This document shows positions 48,254 through 57,160 of a stretch of 64,000 nucleotides of DNA, piece by piece. The notes beneath the pieces are model-generated. The model did no database searches and was not told the DNA's origin. It saw nothing but the letters and a program-made list of their open reading frames with translations. Source of the stretch: Rhodanobacteraceae bacterium (lineage in GTDB: Bacteria; Pseudomonadota; Gammaproteobacteria; Xanthomonadales; Rhodanobacteraceae); contig CP126531.1 in NCBI GenBank assembly GCA_030167125.1, positions 1,736,001-1,800,000 of the forward strand. Reading direction: 5' to 3'. Each line of letters begins with the position of its first letter. Position 1 is the stretch's first letter. A program made the position numbers and the translations under genes.

Positions 48254-48835
48254 TCAGCCGTTGCCGCTCTGGCGCGTGCGGCGCAATTTCCGCAAGTCGT
48301 AACCCAATGCTCCGGCGCGTTGCCGCAGGCTGCTCACCTGCGAGGGCTCGGGTGTCGCTTCGCGGTGCAGGAGCCATAGGTAACAGCCCGAGGGTTCGCC
48401 GACGATCGCCCACCGATAGTCGTCGTCGTGATCGAGCACCCAGTAGTCGCCGGTGTAGAACGGGCCGAAGAACGACACCTTCAACTTTGCATCGCCCGAA
48501 TCGGGAACCACCTTCGCGCGGCCGCGGGCGGCCTCGTGTTTGCCTTTCGCCGTCTCGCACGCGTTGATCACTTCAATGAGGCCATCGGCGCGCGCAACGT
48601 ATTCGGCGGTGACATCCCGGCAACCGCGCTCGAAGCGGTTGTCGTAACGGGCAAGCTCGTACCACTTGCCGGCGTAGCGCGAGAGGTCGACGGGTTTCGC
48701 GGGTTCGGGAACGTTCCGGTTCCCGCAATGGCGGGCGTGCCACCAGGCGCGCCACCCGAACCAGATCGCCGCGGAGGCCGCCACCGTCGCGGCGACGCCA
48801 AGCGCCACCTTCGCCGTTTTCGATTCCCGAGCCAT
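48254..48835 (-). CDS. Blc-like lipocalin, membrane-anchored
   Basis: The 193-residue protein has an N-terminal hydrophobic helix (VALGVAATVAASAAIWFGW) followed by a lipocalin domain with the first motif YAGKWYELARYDNRFERGC and the later GDYWVLDHDDDYRWAIVGEPSGCYLWLL. Blc lipocalins bind fatty acids or lysophospholipids in stressed cells. Unlike E. coli Blc there is no lipobox, so it is probably anchored by the helix. The start at 48835 has a strong GGGAGGAG site; an upstream TTG is less likely. It is third in a small operon with the two genes above it. Confidence 0.85.
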   Translation of the reverse strand: MARESKTAKVALGVAATVAASAAIWFGWRAWWHARHCGNRNVPEPAKPVDLSRYAGKWYELARYDNRFERGCRDVTAEYVARADGLIEVINACETAKGKHEAARGRAKVVPDSGDAKLKVSFFGPFYTGDYWVLDHDDDYRWAIVGEPSGCYLWLLHREATPEPSQVSSLRQRAGALGYDLRKLRRTRQSGNG

Positions 48836-48865
48836 CCTGGCCAACTCCTCCCGGTTGCGCGCCAA

Positions 48866-49438
48866 TCAGAACCGGCGCGCGCCGTGCGGCGTGTAGGTGC
48901 GCAAGTGGTAAACGCGGTGCACGTGGTGCGCGCCCAGCCAGCCGCCGAACGTGGCGGCGATCAGCGACGCGAGGGCGCAGCCGAACGCCGTCCACATCAC
49001 GCGCGAGGTGTAGTGCGCGAAATCGGCAGCGCCGAGATTGGGCAAGCCTTCCGCCGGCACCGCCGCGGCCGCCATCGTCATGTGGGTCATGCCGCTGGCG
49101 ATCAGCAGCGTCGTCGCCGTCATCGACAGACCCCACACCGCGATGCCGCGGATCACGCCCATCTCGGTATCGTTGCGGCCATCGAACCAGGTCGCGAACA
49201 TCGCGCCCAGCCACAGCGACGCCGCCCACGTCAGGATCATCCACGTGATCGCGCCGCCGGACACGCCTTGCGCCACCGCGGCCGGGTCGGCGGGACGGAT
49301 GCCCGAAAAGCCGACCGCGAGTCCGAACGCGTACAGCAAGGCAGCGATGCCGGTGGCCACCAGCCAGCCGGCCCAGACCGCGCCCCAACGCATCACCGGA
49401 TGTTCCTGTGTCACGACTGCATTTTCGGAAACGGCCAT
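48866..49438 (-). CDS. Four-helix membrane protein of unknown function
   Basis: The 190-residue protein has about four membrane segments: WGAVWAGWLVATGIAALLYAF, TWMILTWAASLWLGAMFATW, an AVWGLSMTATTLLIASGM segment and AFGCALASLIAATFGGWLG. The C-terminal tail is basic and His-rich (HHVHRVYHLRTYTPHG). The family is not recognised. The start at 49438 (MAVSENAVVTQEH) has a GGAGGA site. It lies between a 46-residue membrane protein and the lipocalin, 30 bp and 27 bp apart, so the three look co-expressed; that suggests an envelope-stress role, by inference only. Confidence 0.75.
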   Translation of the reverse strand: MAVSENAVVTQEHPVMRWGAVWAGWLVATGIAALLYAFGLAVGFSGIRPADPAAVAQGVSGGAITWMILTWAASLWLGAMFATWFDGRNDTEMGVIRGIAVWGLSMTATTLLIASGMTHMTMAAAAVPAEGLPNLGAADFAHYTSRVMWTAFGCALASLIAATFGGWLGAHHVHRVYHLRTYTPHGARRF

Positions 49439-49465
49439 CGCGTCATCCTCCATTCGAGTCGATCG

Positions 49466-49606
49466 TCATGCGCAGCTTCGCAGCAGCGCCACGATGATCA
49501 GGATGGGTATCGGCACGCCGAGCAGCCAGGCCAGCACGTAACCGAGCGCGCCTTTCTGGTTGGCGGGCTCGCCGCCGCGACGAAATGGATGGAGGAATCG
49601 CGCCAT
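49466..49606 (-). CDS. 46-residue single-helix membrane protein
   Basis: The small gene starts with ATG at 49606 after AGGGAG and ends with TGA at 49466. The product has a basic N-terminus (MARFLHPFRRGGEPANQKGA) and one helix (LGYVLAWLLGVPIPILIIVA), then LLRSCA. The VPIPILI core resembles short phage-shock/YqaE-like membrane proteins, but the family is not assigned. It is the first gene of the three-gene unit with the four-helix protein and the lipocalin. The strong ribosome site and tight spacing support it as a real gene. Confidence 0.75.
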   Translation of the reverse strand: MARFLHPFRRGGEPANQKGALGYVLAWLLGVPIPILIIVALLRSCA

Positions 49607-49714
49607 GGCCAACTCCCTGTCGGAACACTGGCCCACACGCTAGCCATTCACGGGTGAAGGTTTGGTGCAGGCATGGCGCCGCAAAAATGACGCGCGCTGA
49701 ACACGATCCAGCGG

Positions 49715-50185
49715 TCATCCGCGGTGGTACGGATGGCCATTGACGATGGTCACCGCGCGATACAACTGCTCGGCGACGACCAGCCGCACCAGCATGTGCG
49801 GCAGCGTGAGCGGACCCAGTGACCAGCGCTGGTCGGCGCGTTGCAGCACCTCGCGCGCGTGGCCGTCGGGACCACCAATCAGGAACGCAAGGTCGCGGCC
49901 CGCCATCCGCCAGTTCGACAACTGCTCCGCAAGCTGTTCGCTCGACCACGTCGAACCGCGGCCATCCAGCGCGACCACATGGGTGTCGCGCGGCAATGCA
50001 GCCAGCAGCGCCGTGCCTTCATCCGCCATCGCACGGACGTCATCGCGACCCTTGCCGCGCGCGCCGGGCCTGATTTCGACGAGTTCCAGCGGCAGGTCGC
50101 GCGACAGTCGTTTCGTGTATTCCGCGAACCCTTCCGCAACCCAGCCGGGCATGCGTTCGCCGATCGCGATCAGCCGCGCGCGCAT
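49715..50185 (-). CDS. rlmH: 23S rRNA (pseudouridine1915-N3)-methyltransferase
   Basis: The 156-residue SPOUT-class dimer methylates pseudouridine 1915 of 23S rRNA. SAM-binding knot motifs FLIGGPDGH and LSLGPLTLPHMLVRLVVAEQLYRA are present, with the usual C-terminal end GHPYHRG. Length is exactly as in E. coli. It follows rsfS at 150 bp with a palindrome in between. Confidence 0.97.
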   Translation of the reverse strand: MRARLIAIGERMPGWVAEGFAEYTKRLSRDLPLELVEIRPGARGKGRDDVRAMADEGTALLAALPRDTHVVALDGRGSTWSSEQLAEQLSNWRMAGRDLAFLIGGPDGHAREVLQRADQRWSLGPLTLPHMLVRLVVAEQLYRAVTIVNGHPYHRG

Positions 50186-50203
50186 GCCTATACCGAGAAC
50201 GTC

Positions 50204-50328
50204 TTGAGAGCGTTACGAGCGATGACAGGTCGCGCGTCGCCAGCGCGCAGCAAGCGGAGCGTACACGTCAGTACGTGAGCATTGCGAGCACTGCCGGCGC
50301 GCGAGATGTCGAGCGCAGTAGCTCTCAA
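50204..50328. repeat. Imperfect palindrome between rsfS and rlmH
   Basis: Outer bases TTGAGAGC (50204-50211) and GCTCTCAA (50321-50328) pair, and the inner halves pair with interruptions. A central hairpin has ACACGT / ACGTG around CAGT. It lies between the rsfS stop and the rlmH start and would be transcribed as a long hairpin inside that message. Confidence 0.7.
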
Positions 50329-50335
50329 GGCGTTC

Positions 50336-50746
50336 TCAGCGATCGTTCGCCGCCTCGGCTTCTGGCGCCTGGTCGCCCACGGTCCACAGGCGTTCCAGCC
50401 CGTAGAACTCGCGGATGCGCGGCAGCATCACGTGCACGATGATGTCGCCCAAATCCACCAGCACCCATTCGGCTTCGGCCTCGCCTTCCACGCCCAGCGG
50501 CAGCATGCCCGCGCGCTTGGCGAACTTCACCACTTCGTCGGCGATGGATTTGACGTGACGCGAGGAAGTGCCGGAGGCGATGATCAGCAGGTCGGCGATG
50601 GAGGTGCGCCCGCGCACATCGATTTCGCGGATGTCGTGCGCCTTCAGTTCCTCGAGGGCGGCAAGCACGCGGCGGCGCAGGGTTGCAGTGGTGGGAGGAC
50701 GATTGACGGGAGTGGCTGCGGGGCGTGACTTGGTCTGGCTGGTCAA
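50336..50746 (-). CDS. rsfS: Ribosomal silencing factor RsfS
   Basis: The 136-residue protein binds L14 and blocks subunit joining when nutrients are short. The core is VLAALEELKAHDIREIDVRG, TSIADLLIIASGTSSRHVKSIADEV and GEAEAEWVLVDLGDIIVHVM. The first codon at 50746 is TTG with no strong ribosome site; no in-frame ATG lies before the core. The basic N-terminal extension of about 25 residues (TKSRPAATPVNRPPT) is not part of the family core. It lies in the conserved nadD-rsfS-rlmH order. Confidence 0.88.
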   Translation of the reverse strand: MTSQTKSRPAATPVNRPPTTATLRRRVLAALEELKAHDIREIDVRGRTSIADLLIIASGTSSRHVKSIADEVVKFAKRAGMLPLGVEGEAEAEWVLVDLGDIIVHVMLPRIREFYGLERLWTVGDQAPEAEAANDR

Positions 50747-50831
50747 GTTGTGGAAGGCCTCAATCCTTGGTGGCGCGCGGGATGCGCGGCATCAGTATGC
50801 ACCTACGGAACGGGAGCGCAAGTGGGAGGGT

Positions 50832-50985
50832 GGGGACCGGGGACAAGGGACCGGGGACCGGAACGCGCGAATTGCTTTTGCCGCATGGATGCTGCGCTGT
50901 TGTCGAAAGTCACATACCGACAAAAGCGGGCGGACAGTCCCCCAACGACATTACCGGTCCCCGGTCCCCGGTCCCCGGTCCCGGT
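50832..50985. repeat. Facing GGGGACC repeat arrays
   Basis: Plus-strand GGGGACC units at 50832-50861 face the complementary GGTCCCC array at 50954-50985. The second array encodes the C-terminal [10 protein letters not shown] of NadD. A third array is in leuS at 54385-54411. Confidence 0.85.
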
Positions 50986-51628
50986 TGTTTCCATACGGCC
51001 GCAGCAAGGCGGCATCGTCGATCAATGCCTGCGGCACCAGCCAGCGCGGCGCGCGGCCAGCCGCCAGCAACACGCGGATGCGCGTGGCGGAAATGCCCAG
51101 CGCCGAAACCACCATGTCCAGCACCTTGCCGGCGGGTGCGCGGCGCAGTGCCTCGATATTCGCGGTCTTGCGCGGCGCGACTTCGGATGCCAGTTCTCCC
51201 GGCGTCGCGGGAATCTGCGCGGGTCGCGTCAACACGCACACGTGCGCGAGATCGAACAGTTCGCGCCAGCGATGCCAGGTCGACAAACCGGCGAAGGCGT
51301 CGGCGCCGATCAGCAGCACCAGCGGGCGCTCGTCACCGATTTCCGCGCGCAGCGAAGTCAGCGTGTCGAAGGTGTACGAAGGGCCTTCGCGTTCGAGCTC
51401 GCGCAGGTCCAGCTGCAAGCGTTGTTGTCCCGCCAGCGCGGCGCGCAGCATCGCCACGCGCTCGTCCGCACTGGCGACCGGCTGCGGACGATGCGGCGGA
51501 ATTTTCGCGGGCACGATCCGCACTTCGGCATCCAACGCCTCGGACGCTTCCCACGCCGCGCGCAGATGACCGATGTGGATAGGATCGAAGGTGCCGCCGA
51601 AAATCGCGAGGGGTTGCATGGATGTCAT
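50951..51628 (-). CDS. nadD: Nicotinate-nucleotide adenylyltransferase
   Basis: The 225-residue enzyme makes deamido-NAD from nicotinate mononucleotide and ATP. The nucleotidyltransferase motif GGTFDPIHIGHLRAA and the C-terminal SALGISATRIR are clear. The last ten residues ([10 protein letters not shown]) are encoded wholly by a GGGGACC array, with the TAA stop immediately after the repeat. The start at 51628 overlaps the holA stop by four bases (ATGA). A second ATG three codons later is possible. Confidence 0.95.
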   Translation of the reverse strand: MTSMQPLAIFGGTFDPIHIGHLRAAWEASEALDAEVRIVPAKIPPHRPQPVASADERVAMLRAALAGQQRLQLDLRELEREGPSYTFDTLTSLRAEIGDERPLVLLIGADAFAGLSTWHRWRELFDLAHVCVLTRPAQIPATPGELASEVAPRKTANIEALRRAPAGKVLDMVVSALGISATRIRVLLAAGRAPRWLVPQALIDDAALLRPYGNNRDRGPGTGDR

Positions 51629-52674
51629 GCCACCAGCAACACGTTCGCGCTGCGCGGCTGCGCGATCGCGACCAGCAGGCGTTCCATTTCGCGCCACGAA
51701 TTGTCCATGGCCTTGCCGTCCGCGTCTTGAATGCGACCCTTGGACATGCGGTCGATGCGCGCGCATTCGACGAGGCAGCGACGCCAGTGTGCGTTGCCGC
51801 GGCCGGCGCGCTTCAGCGCTTCCGCGAACAGCTTTTGCCGCGCGGGCCACATGCCGTATTCGTTGCGCAGCGCGCTGGCGAAGTCGGATGCGGACGCCAG
51901 GCGCAATGCCAGGTCGAGCTGGTTGAGCAGCCAGCCGAGCATCGGGATCACGTCCTCGCCTTCGGCGCGCAGGCCATTCAATATTTTCAATGCGCGCGGC
52001 GCATCGCTGCCGAACGCGGCATCGGTGAGCTTGAACACGTCATACACCGCGTTGTCGTCGCCCAGCGATTCCAGCTCCGCGGCGCTGACGGCGCCGCCCG
52101 AGCGCAGCGCCGCGAGCTTGTCGATTTCCTGCGCGATCGCCAGCAGGTTGCCTTCCGCGCGTTCGGCCAGCAGCGCAATGGCGTCTTCGCTCGGCGCAAA
52201 CCCCTTGGCACGCATGCGCGCACGAATCCACGCCGGCAATTCATCGATGCGCGGCGCACGCAACCACGCGTACACGCCCGCGCGCTCGATCGCCTTCACC
52301 CACGCGCCTTCGTGCTTCTTGCTCCATTCCATCGCGCTGACCAGCAGCACCGTGTCGGGCGCCGGCGACTTGCACCATTCCATGATCGCGGCTGAACCGT
52401 CACGGTCGGGCTTGCCGGTGGGCAGGCGCAATTCGATCAGGCGGCGCGAAGCGAACAGCGAAAGGCTGGCGCCGCTGCGCGCAAGCTGGTCCCAGTCGAA
52501 ATGCGCCTCGACGTCCAGCACTTCGCGTTCGCTGTAGCCGAGTGCACGCGCCCGCGCACGCAGCGCATCGCCGGCTTCCTGCAGTTGCAGCGGTTCGTCG
52601 CCCGCCAGCAGGTACACCGGCGCGAGTTCGCCCTTCGCCAGCGTCTTCAGGAAAGCTTCGAACTCACCGGCCAC
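51625..52674 (-). CDS. holA: DNA polymerase III subunit delta
   Basis: The 349-residue clamp-loader subunit opens the beta clamp. It has the N-terminal LAPVYLLAGDEPLQLQEAGDALR, the RRLIELRLPTGKP segment, the LLAERAEGNLLAIAQEIDKLAAL AAA+ lid region and a helical C-terminus. The start is GTG at 52674, 3 bp after the lptE stop. It overlaps nadD at the other end. Confidence 0.95.
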   Translation of the reverse strand: MAGEFEAFLKTLAKGELAPVYLLAGDEPLQLQEAGDALRARARALGYSEREVLDVEAHFDWDQLARSGASLSLFASRRLIELRLPTGKPDRDGSAAIMEWCKSPAPDTVLLVSAMEWSKKHEGAWVKAIERAGVYAWLRAPRIDELPAWIRARMRAKGFAPSEDAIALLAERAEGNLLAIAQEIDKLAALRSGGAVSAAELESLGDDNAVYDVFKLTDAAFGSDAPRALKILNGLRAEGEDVIPMLGWLLNQLDLALRLASASDFASALRNEYGMWPARQKLFAEALKRAGRGNAHWRRCLVECARIDRMSKGRIQDADGKAMDNSWREMERLLVAIAQPRSANVLLVA

Positions 52675-52677
52675 GCG

Positions 52678-53259
52678 TCAACCCGACGTTGATGCAGGCG
52701 CCGCGGTGCTCGACCCGGAAGCCGGCGCGCTGCTCGAACCCGGCACCGGCGTGCCGAGCTTCGCCTGCGCTTCCAGCCGGCGCATCACCGCGTCGGTCAT
52801 CTCGCGCACCAGGCTGCGCTGGATCGCCTCGGTCTCGCTGGTGATCGCCGAGAACTGGGTCTGGTCGATCGCGAATTCGTGCGACAACGTGATCGTCTGC
52901 GTCGGGATGACCGTCTTGCCCAGCGCATCGGTCAGCGTGAATTCCACGGTGAACGTCACCACGTATTCGCCGACGCGCTGCACCGCGCCGCTGGTCAGCA
53001 TGCGCGAACCGAACCCGGCAACCGGCACGTCCAGCGTGGCGACGCCTTCGGCCGAAGTGTCCAGCACGTCCACCTTGGCCGCGCGCAGGGCCGCGGCCAG
53101 CGAGCGCGGGAATTCGCCGCCGCCGCCGACGTGCAGGTAAACCTGTCGCTGCATCACCACGGGCAACGCCGCGCTGCCGCGCAGGTGGAAGCCGCAGCCG
53201 GCGAGCATCGCGCTGGTTCCGATGCAGAACAAAAAAAGTATGCATTGGCGAACGCGCAT
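52678..53259 (-). CDS. lptE: LPS-assembly lipoprotein LptE
   Basis: The 193-residue outer-membrane lipoprotein plugs the LptD barrel for LPS insertion. The lipobox LAGC has Cys at about residue 22 (IGTSAMLAGCGFHLRG). GFHLRG after the Cys is typical. SHEFAIDQTQFSAITSETEAIQRSLV is conserved, and a Ser/Ala-rich tail ends it. The ATG is at 53259. The palindromic repeat at 53292-53389 lies between it and leuS. Confidence 0.92.
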   Translation of the reverse strand: MRVRQCILFLFCIGTSAMLAGCGFHLRGSAALPVVMQRQVYLHVGGGGEFPRSLAAALRAAKVDVLDTSAEGVATLDVPVAGFGSRMLTSGAVQRVGEYVVTFTVEFTLTDALGKTVIPTQTITLSHEFAIDQTQFSAITSETEAIQRSLVREMTDAVMRRLEAQAKLGTPVPGSSSAPASGSSTAAPASTSG

Positions 53260-53291
53260 TGAGTCAGCTCCGGTCGTGTACCGCTTGTCTT

Positions 53292-53389
53292 CCCCCTTCC
53301 GCAGGAAGGGGGATCGAGGGGGATGGCCTTATCACGCTGCGACATCCCCCCGCCGCTTCGCGGCGACCCCCTTCGTCCCGAAGGGGGTA
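53292..53389. repeat. Palindromic repeat, copy 2 (first copy at 7173)
   Basis: It has the same order of blocks as the copy at 7173-7270: CCCTTCC-hairpin, GGGGGATCGAGGGGGATG, variable spacer, CATCCCCCCGC, hairpin, GCGACCCCCTTC, hairpin, GGGGGTA. The hairpin stems differ (for example CGCCGCTTCGCGGCG here against GCGCCTGCGGCGC there). It lies between leuS and lptE. Confidence 0.8.
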
Positions 53390-53440
53390 TCTGGGTTCAG
53401 AGTCCGCGAAAGCATAGCAGTCGCCACGGCCGGCGCCGGT

Positions 53441-56278
53441 TCAGGCCGCGACAATGTTTACGATCTTGCCGGGCACCACGATCACCTTGCGCACGGCCTT
53501 GTCGCCGATCGCGGCGGCCACGCCCGGCAGCGCGCGCGCGGCGGTTTCGAGCTGTTCGCGCGGCGCATCGATCGCGGCATCCAGCGTGCCGCGCAGCTTG
53601 CCGTTGACCTGCACCGCCAGCGTCACGCTGTCACGCACCAGCGCGGCCGAATCGGCCTTCGGCCACGGCACGTCCTCGATCAGCGTTTCCTCGTGGCCCA
53701 GCACCTGCCACAGCGCGTGGCTCGCGTGCGGGGTGAACGGGTTCAGCAGCAGCACCATCGTTTCCAGCGCTTCGTGGCGCAGCGCGCGGCCCGCATCGCT
53801 CGTGTCATCGAACTTCGACAGCGCGTTCAGCAGTTCCATCAACGACGCGATCGCGGTGTTGAAGTTGCGGCGGCGGCCGATGTCGTCGCCGACCTTGGCG
53901 ATGGTTTCGTGCAGCTGGCGGCGGAAGGCTTTTTGCGTTGCGTTCAATGATGCCGGATCGATTTCATCGCGAGGCTTCCCCCCTTCGGCCCTGCGGGCCA
54001 CTTCCCCCGCAAGCGGGGGAAGATGATCTGTGCTGGTTTCAGCCGCGGCTTTCATTCGGGGATGATCCGGTTGCGACGCATGCGTCACCACTTCGCGCCA
54101 GAACCGCTTGAGGAAACGCGCCATGCCTTCGACGCCCGCCTCGTTCCATTCCAGCGACTGATCGGGCGGCGAGGCGAACATCGAGAACAGCCTCACGGTG
54201 TCGGCGCCGTAACGGTCGATCATCACTTGCGGATCGACGCCGTTGTTCTTCGACTTCGACATCTTCTCGGACGCGCCGATCTGCACGGGCTGTCCGTCGG
54301 CTTTCAACGTGGCGCCCACGACGCGACCGCGTTCGTCGCGCTGGATGTCGACGTCGGCGGGATTGATCCACTCGCGCTCTTCCTGGTCCCCGGTCCCCGG
54401 TCCCCGATCCCGATAAAACGTCTCCGCCACCACCATCCCCTGGCACAACAAATTGGTCGCAGGCTCGTCCGAATGCACCAGGCCCGCGTCGCGCAGCAGC
54501 TTGTGGTAGAAGCGGAAATACAGAAGGTGCAGGATCGCGTGCTCGATGCCGCCGATGTACTGGTCGACCGGCAGCCAGTAGTTCGCGCGCGCATCCACCT
54601 GCGTCGCCGCGCCCGGCGAGCAGTAGCGCGCGTAGTACCACGACGATTCCATGAAGGTGTCGAAGGTGTCGGTTTCACGCTCGGCCGCGCCGCCGCATTG
54701 CGGACAAGTCGTCTTGCGCCATTCCGGATCGGATTTCAGCGGCGATTGCACGCCGCTGAATGCGACGTCTTCCGGCAGCACGACCGGCAACTGCTCTTCC
54801 GGCACCGGCACCGCGCCACACTTCGCGCAATGGATGATCGGTATCGGACAGCCCCAATAACGCTGCCTCGACACACCCCAGTCGCGCAGCCGCCAATTCA
54901 CCTGGCGCCTGCCGCGGCCCTCGCGCTCGAAGCGTCCCGCCAGCGCGTCGAACGCATGGCGGTAATCCATGCCGTCGTATTCGCCGGAATTGACCAGCGT
55001 GCCGTGTTCCAGATACGGCGCTTCGGTGATGATGCGGTTCTCGAATTCTTCCAGTTGCTCTTCGATCGGCCGCGGCTCGGCCACGTCGATGGGCTTGCTC
55101 TGGCCCAGCGCGGCGCTCATCGGGTCGGCATTGGTCGCCGCGTCGCGTGCGAGTTCGCGGATCGCGTCGCGCACCGCGTCGCTGACGATCACCATCTTGA
55201 TCGGCAAGTCGTATTTGGTCGCGAACTCCCAGTCGCGCTGGTCGTGACCCGGCACCGCCATCAGCGCGCCGGTGCCGTAATTCATCAGCACGAAATTCGC
55301 GATCCAGATCGGCACGCGCTCGCCCGTCACCGGATGCAGCGCGTAGATGCCCGTCTCGACGCCGCGCTTCTCGCGCGTTTCCAGTTCGGCTTCCGAGATG
55401 CCGCCCCGCCGGCATTCGTCGATGAAATCCTGCAACGCGGGATTGTTCTTCGCCGCTTCCTGCGCCAGTGGATGCTCGGCCGCGACGGCGAGGTACGTGA
55501 CGCCCATCAACGTGTCAGGCCGGGTAGTGAAGACTTCCAGCGCGCCGCCGCCTTCGACGTCGAAACGGATTTCCAGGCCTTCCGAGCGCCCCAGCCAGTT
55601 GCGCTGCATGATCTTGACCGCGTCCGGCCAGCCCGGCAGCTTGTCCAGGCCATCCAGCAACTCCTGCGCGTAATCGGTGATCTTCAGGAACCACTGCGGG
55701 ATTTCGCGCTTCTCGACGATCGCGCCGGAACGCCAGCCGCGGCCATCGACCACCTGTTCGTTCGCCAGCACGGTCTGGTCGACCGGGTCCCAGTTCACCA
55801 CGCTCATCTTGCGATAGACGAGACCCTGCTTGAACAGCCGCACGAACATCCGCTGCTCGTGCACGTAGTACGACGGATCGCAGGTGGCAAACTCGCGCGA
55901 CCAGTCGATCGCGAAACCCATCGCCTTCAACTGCGAACGCATGTGCGCGATGTTGTCGCGCGTCCACTTCGCGGGCGGAATGCCGCGCTTGATCGCGGCG
56001 TTCTCGGCCGGCAGCCCGAACGCGTCCCACGCCATCGGCTGCAGCACGTTCCTGCCCTGCATGCGCTGGAAACGGCTGATCACGTCGCCGATCGTGTAGT
56101 TGCGCACGTGGCCCATGTGCAGGGCGCCCGACGGATACGGCAGCATCGACAGGCAGTAATACTTCTCGCGCGACGGGTCTTCCTTCACCTCGAACGCACG
56201 GGTGTCGGACCAGAACTTCTGCGCGGCGGCTTCGACGGCGCCCGGGTTGTAGGCGCTGGAGTCGTGAGTTTCCTGCAT
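53441..56278 (-). CDS. leuS: Leucyl-tRNA synthetase
   Basis: The 945-residue class I synthetase has the HMGH motif ([12 protein letters not shown]), the editing domain and KMSKS ([10 protein letters not shown]). It is longer than the usual 860-880 residues. Two in-frame inserts derive from repeats: [12 protein letters not shown] (from GGGGACC units, 54385-54411), about 40 residues before KMSKS, and [15 protein letters not shown] (from a palindrome, about 53975-54022) in the anticodon-binding region. The start at 56278 ([13 protein letters not shown]) fits the family; an extra 10 codons upstream are possible. It leads the leuS-lptE-holA-nadD-rsfS-rlmH run. Confidence 0.95.
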   Translation of the reverse strand: MQETHDSSAYNPGAVEAAAQKFWSDTRAFEVKEDPSREKYYCLSMLPYPSGALHMGHVRNYTIGDVISRFQRMQGRNVLQPMAWDAFGLPAENAAIKRGIPPAKWTRDNIAHMRSQLKAMGFAIDWSREFATCDPSYYVHEQRMFVRLFKQGLVYRKMSVVNWDPVDQTVLANEQVVDGRGWRSGAIVEKREIPQWFLKITDYAQELLDGLDKLPGWPDAVKIMQRNWLGRSEGLEIRFDVEGGGALEVFTTRPDTLMGVTYLAVAAEHPLAQEAAKNNPALQDFIDECRRGGISEAELETREKRGVETGIYALHPVTGERVPIWIANFVLMNYGTGALMAVPGHDQRDWEFATKYDLPIKMVIVSDAVRDAIRELARDAATNADPMSAALGQSKPIDVAEPRPIEEQLEEFENRIITEAPYLEHGTLVNSGEYDGMDYRHAFDALAGRFEREGRGRRQVNWRLRDWGVSRQRYWGCPIPIIHCAKCGAVPVPEEQLPVVLPEDVAFSGVQSPLKSDPEWRKTTCPQCGGAAERETDTFDTFMESSWYYARYCSPGAATQVDARANYWLPVDQYIGGIEHAILHLLYFRFYHKLLRDAGLVHSDEPATNLLCQGMVVAETFYRDRGPGTGDQEEREWINPADVDIQRDERGRVVGATLKADGQPVQIGASEKMSKSKNNGVDPQVMIDRYGADTVRLFSMFASPPDQSLEWNEAGVEGMARFLKRFWREVVTHASQPDHPRMKAAAETSTDHLPPLAGEVARRAEGGKPRDEIDPASLNATQKAFRRQLHETIAKVGDDIGRRRNFNTAIASLMELLNALSKFDDTSDAGRALRHEALETMVLLLNPFTPHASHALWQVLGHEETLIEDVPWPKADSAALVRDSVTLAVQVNGKLRGTLDAAIDAPREQLETAARALPGVAAAIGDKAVRKVIVVPGKIVNIVAA
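53975..54022. repeat. Palindromic repeat inside leuS
   Basis: It contains a perfect hairpin CTTCCCCCGC / GCGGGGGAAG with an AA loop (54001-54022) and GGCCC...GGGCC next to it. It resembles the intergenic palindromes elsewhere in the window, but here it is read in frame as [15 protein letters not shown] of LeuS. Confidence 0.75.
54385..54411. repeat. GGGGACC array inside leuS
   Basis: Three-and-a-half GGTCCCC units are read on the leuS strand as RDRGPGTGD. The same array type and frame occurs at the end of nadD. Confidence 0.8.
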
Positions 56279-56372
56279 GGCGGGACGCAATCCGGCGGCA
56301 ATGCTCAAGATTCACCAGACTACCGCAGTGCAGCAAAAGCGCCAAGCGGTGGCGCGCGCGCAGACGGGGCGG

Positions 56373-56762
56373 TTACAGCACCCGGACCTTGCCGGCCCCC
56401 GCCTTGCGCGCGGCCGTCGCCAACTTGCGGTCGAAGGTGGCGAAGGTTTCGCCTTCCCTGCACGCGGCAAGATGCAGCGCATCGGCAAAGTCCATCCCCG
56501 CGGCAAACCAGTCGAAAGCCCGGGCTGCACGCGCGGGATCATCGAATTCGACCTCCGGAAGACCTGCAAACGCAGACAGCGCCGCATGGATGCGCCGGCG
56601 GTCGTATCCGTACAGGCTGCGCAGCACCCACTCGGTTTCCAGCAATACCGTGCAGGGCAACCAGATGCCGCCGCCATCGATCAGCTTGCGCGCGGCACGC
56701 GCCTGCGCCGCGTCATCCGCGGTGAGGTAGCGAACGACGACGCTAGTATCGACCGCAGGCAT
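56373..56762 (-). CDS. vapC: VapC-type PIN-domain toxin
   Basis: The 129-residue PIN ribonuclease-like protein is the toxin of a VapBC pair. Acidic metal ligands are in AVDTSVVVRYL (Asp5), LLETEWVLRSLYG (Glu), DFADALHLAA (Asp) and TFDRKLA (Asp). The set is complete, so it may be active on tRNA or rRNA. Its start overlaps the antitoxin gene by 20 bp. Confidence 0.88.
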   Translation of the reverse strand: MPAVDTSVVVRYLTADDAAQARAARKLIDGGGIWLPCTVLLETEWVLRSLYGYDRRRIHAALSAFAGLPEVEFDDPARAARAFDWFAAGMDFADALHLAACREGETFATFDRKLATAARKAGAGKVRVL

Positions 56763-57024
56763 GGCGCCGCTGCACCTCTTCCGCGACGGCGGCTTCCATC
56801 TGGGGAATCGTCTTCGCTTCTCCCCGATATCCCAGCATGCCGAAAACGTCCTCCGGCCGGGTCGGCTTGAACAGCGGCGCGTTCTTCAGCAGCACCCCGT
56901 CCGGCGTGTCCTCCACCACCAGCCGCGTACCCGCGTGCCAATGCCGCTTGCCGCGGATCGCCTTCGGCAGGATTACTTGGCCCTTGGTCGAAACCGTGGT
57001 GGTGATTTTCGGGTCGGAGCCCAT
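56743..57024 (-). CDS. vapB: AbrB/VapB-type antitoxin
   Basis: The 93-residue protein has a swapped-hairpin DNA-binding N-terminus (TVSTKGQVILPKAIRGKRHW) and a C-terminal tail that should wrap the toxin. It precedes and overlaps vapC, the standard antitoxin-first order. The pair probably represses its own promoter. It lies between leuS and an amidohydrolase gene on the other strand. Confidence 0.88.
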   Translation of the reverse strand: MGSDPKITTTVSTKGQVILPKAIRGKRHWHAGTRLVVEDTPDGVLLKNAPLFKPTRPEDVFGMLGYRGEAKTIPQMEAAVAEEVQRRHACGRY

Positions 57025-57160
57025 GGCGCGTCCACAAGGTAAGACAGAAGTAAGATAAGGCCTTGGCCGGGCAAAAGCAAATCGACGAGCGCCGTCGGCA
57101 GCGACAGGAGAACCACGGTCTGGCTATGATGCCGGGCTTTGATCCGACCGAGGGGACACC

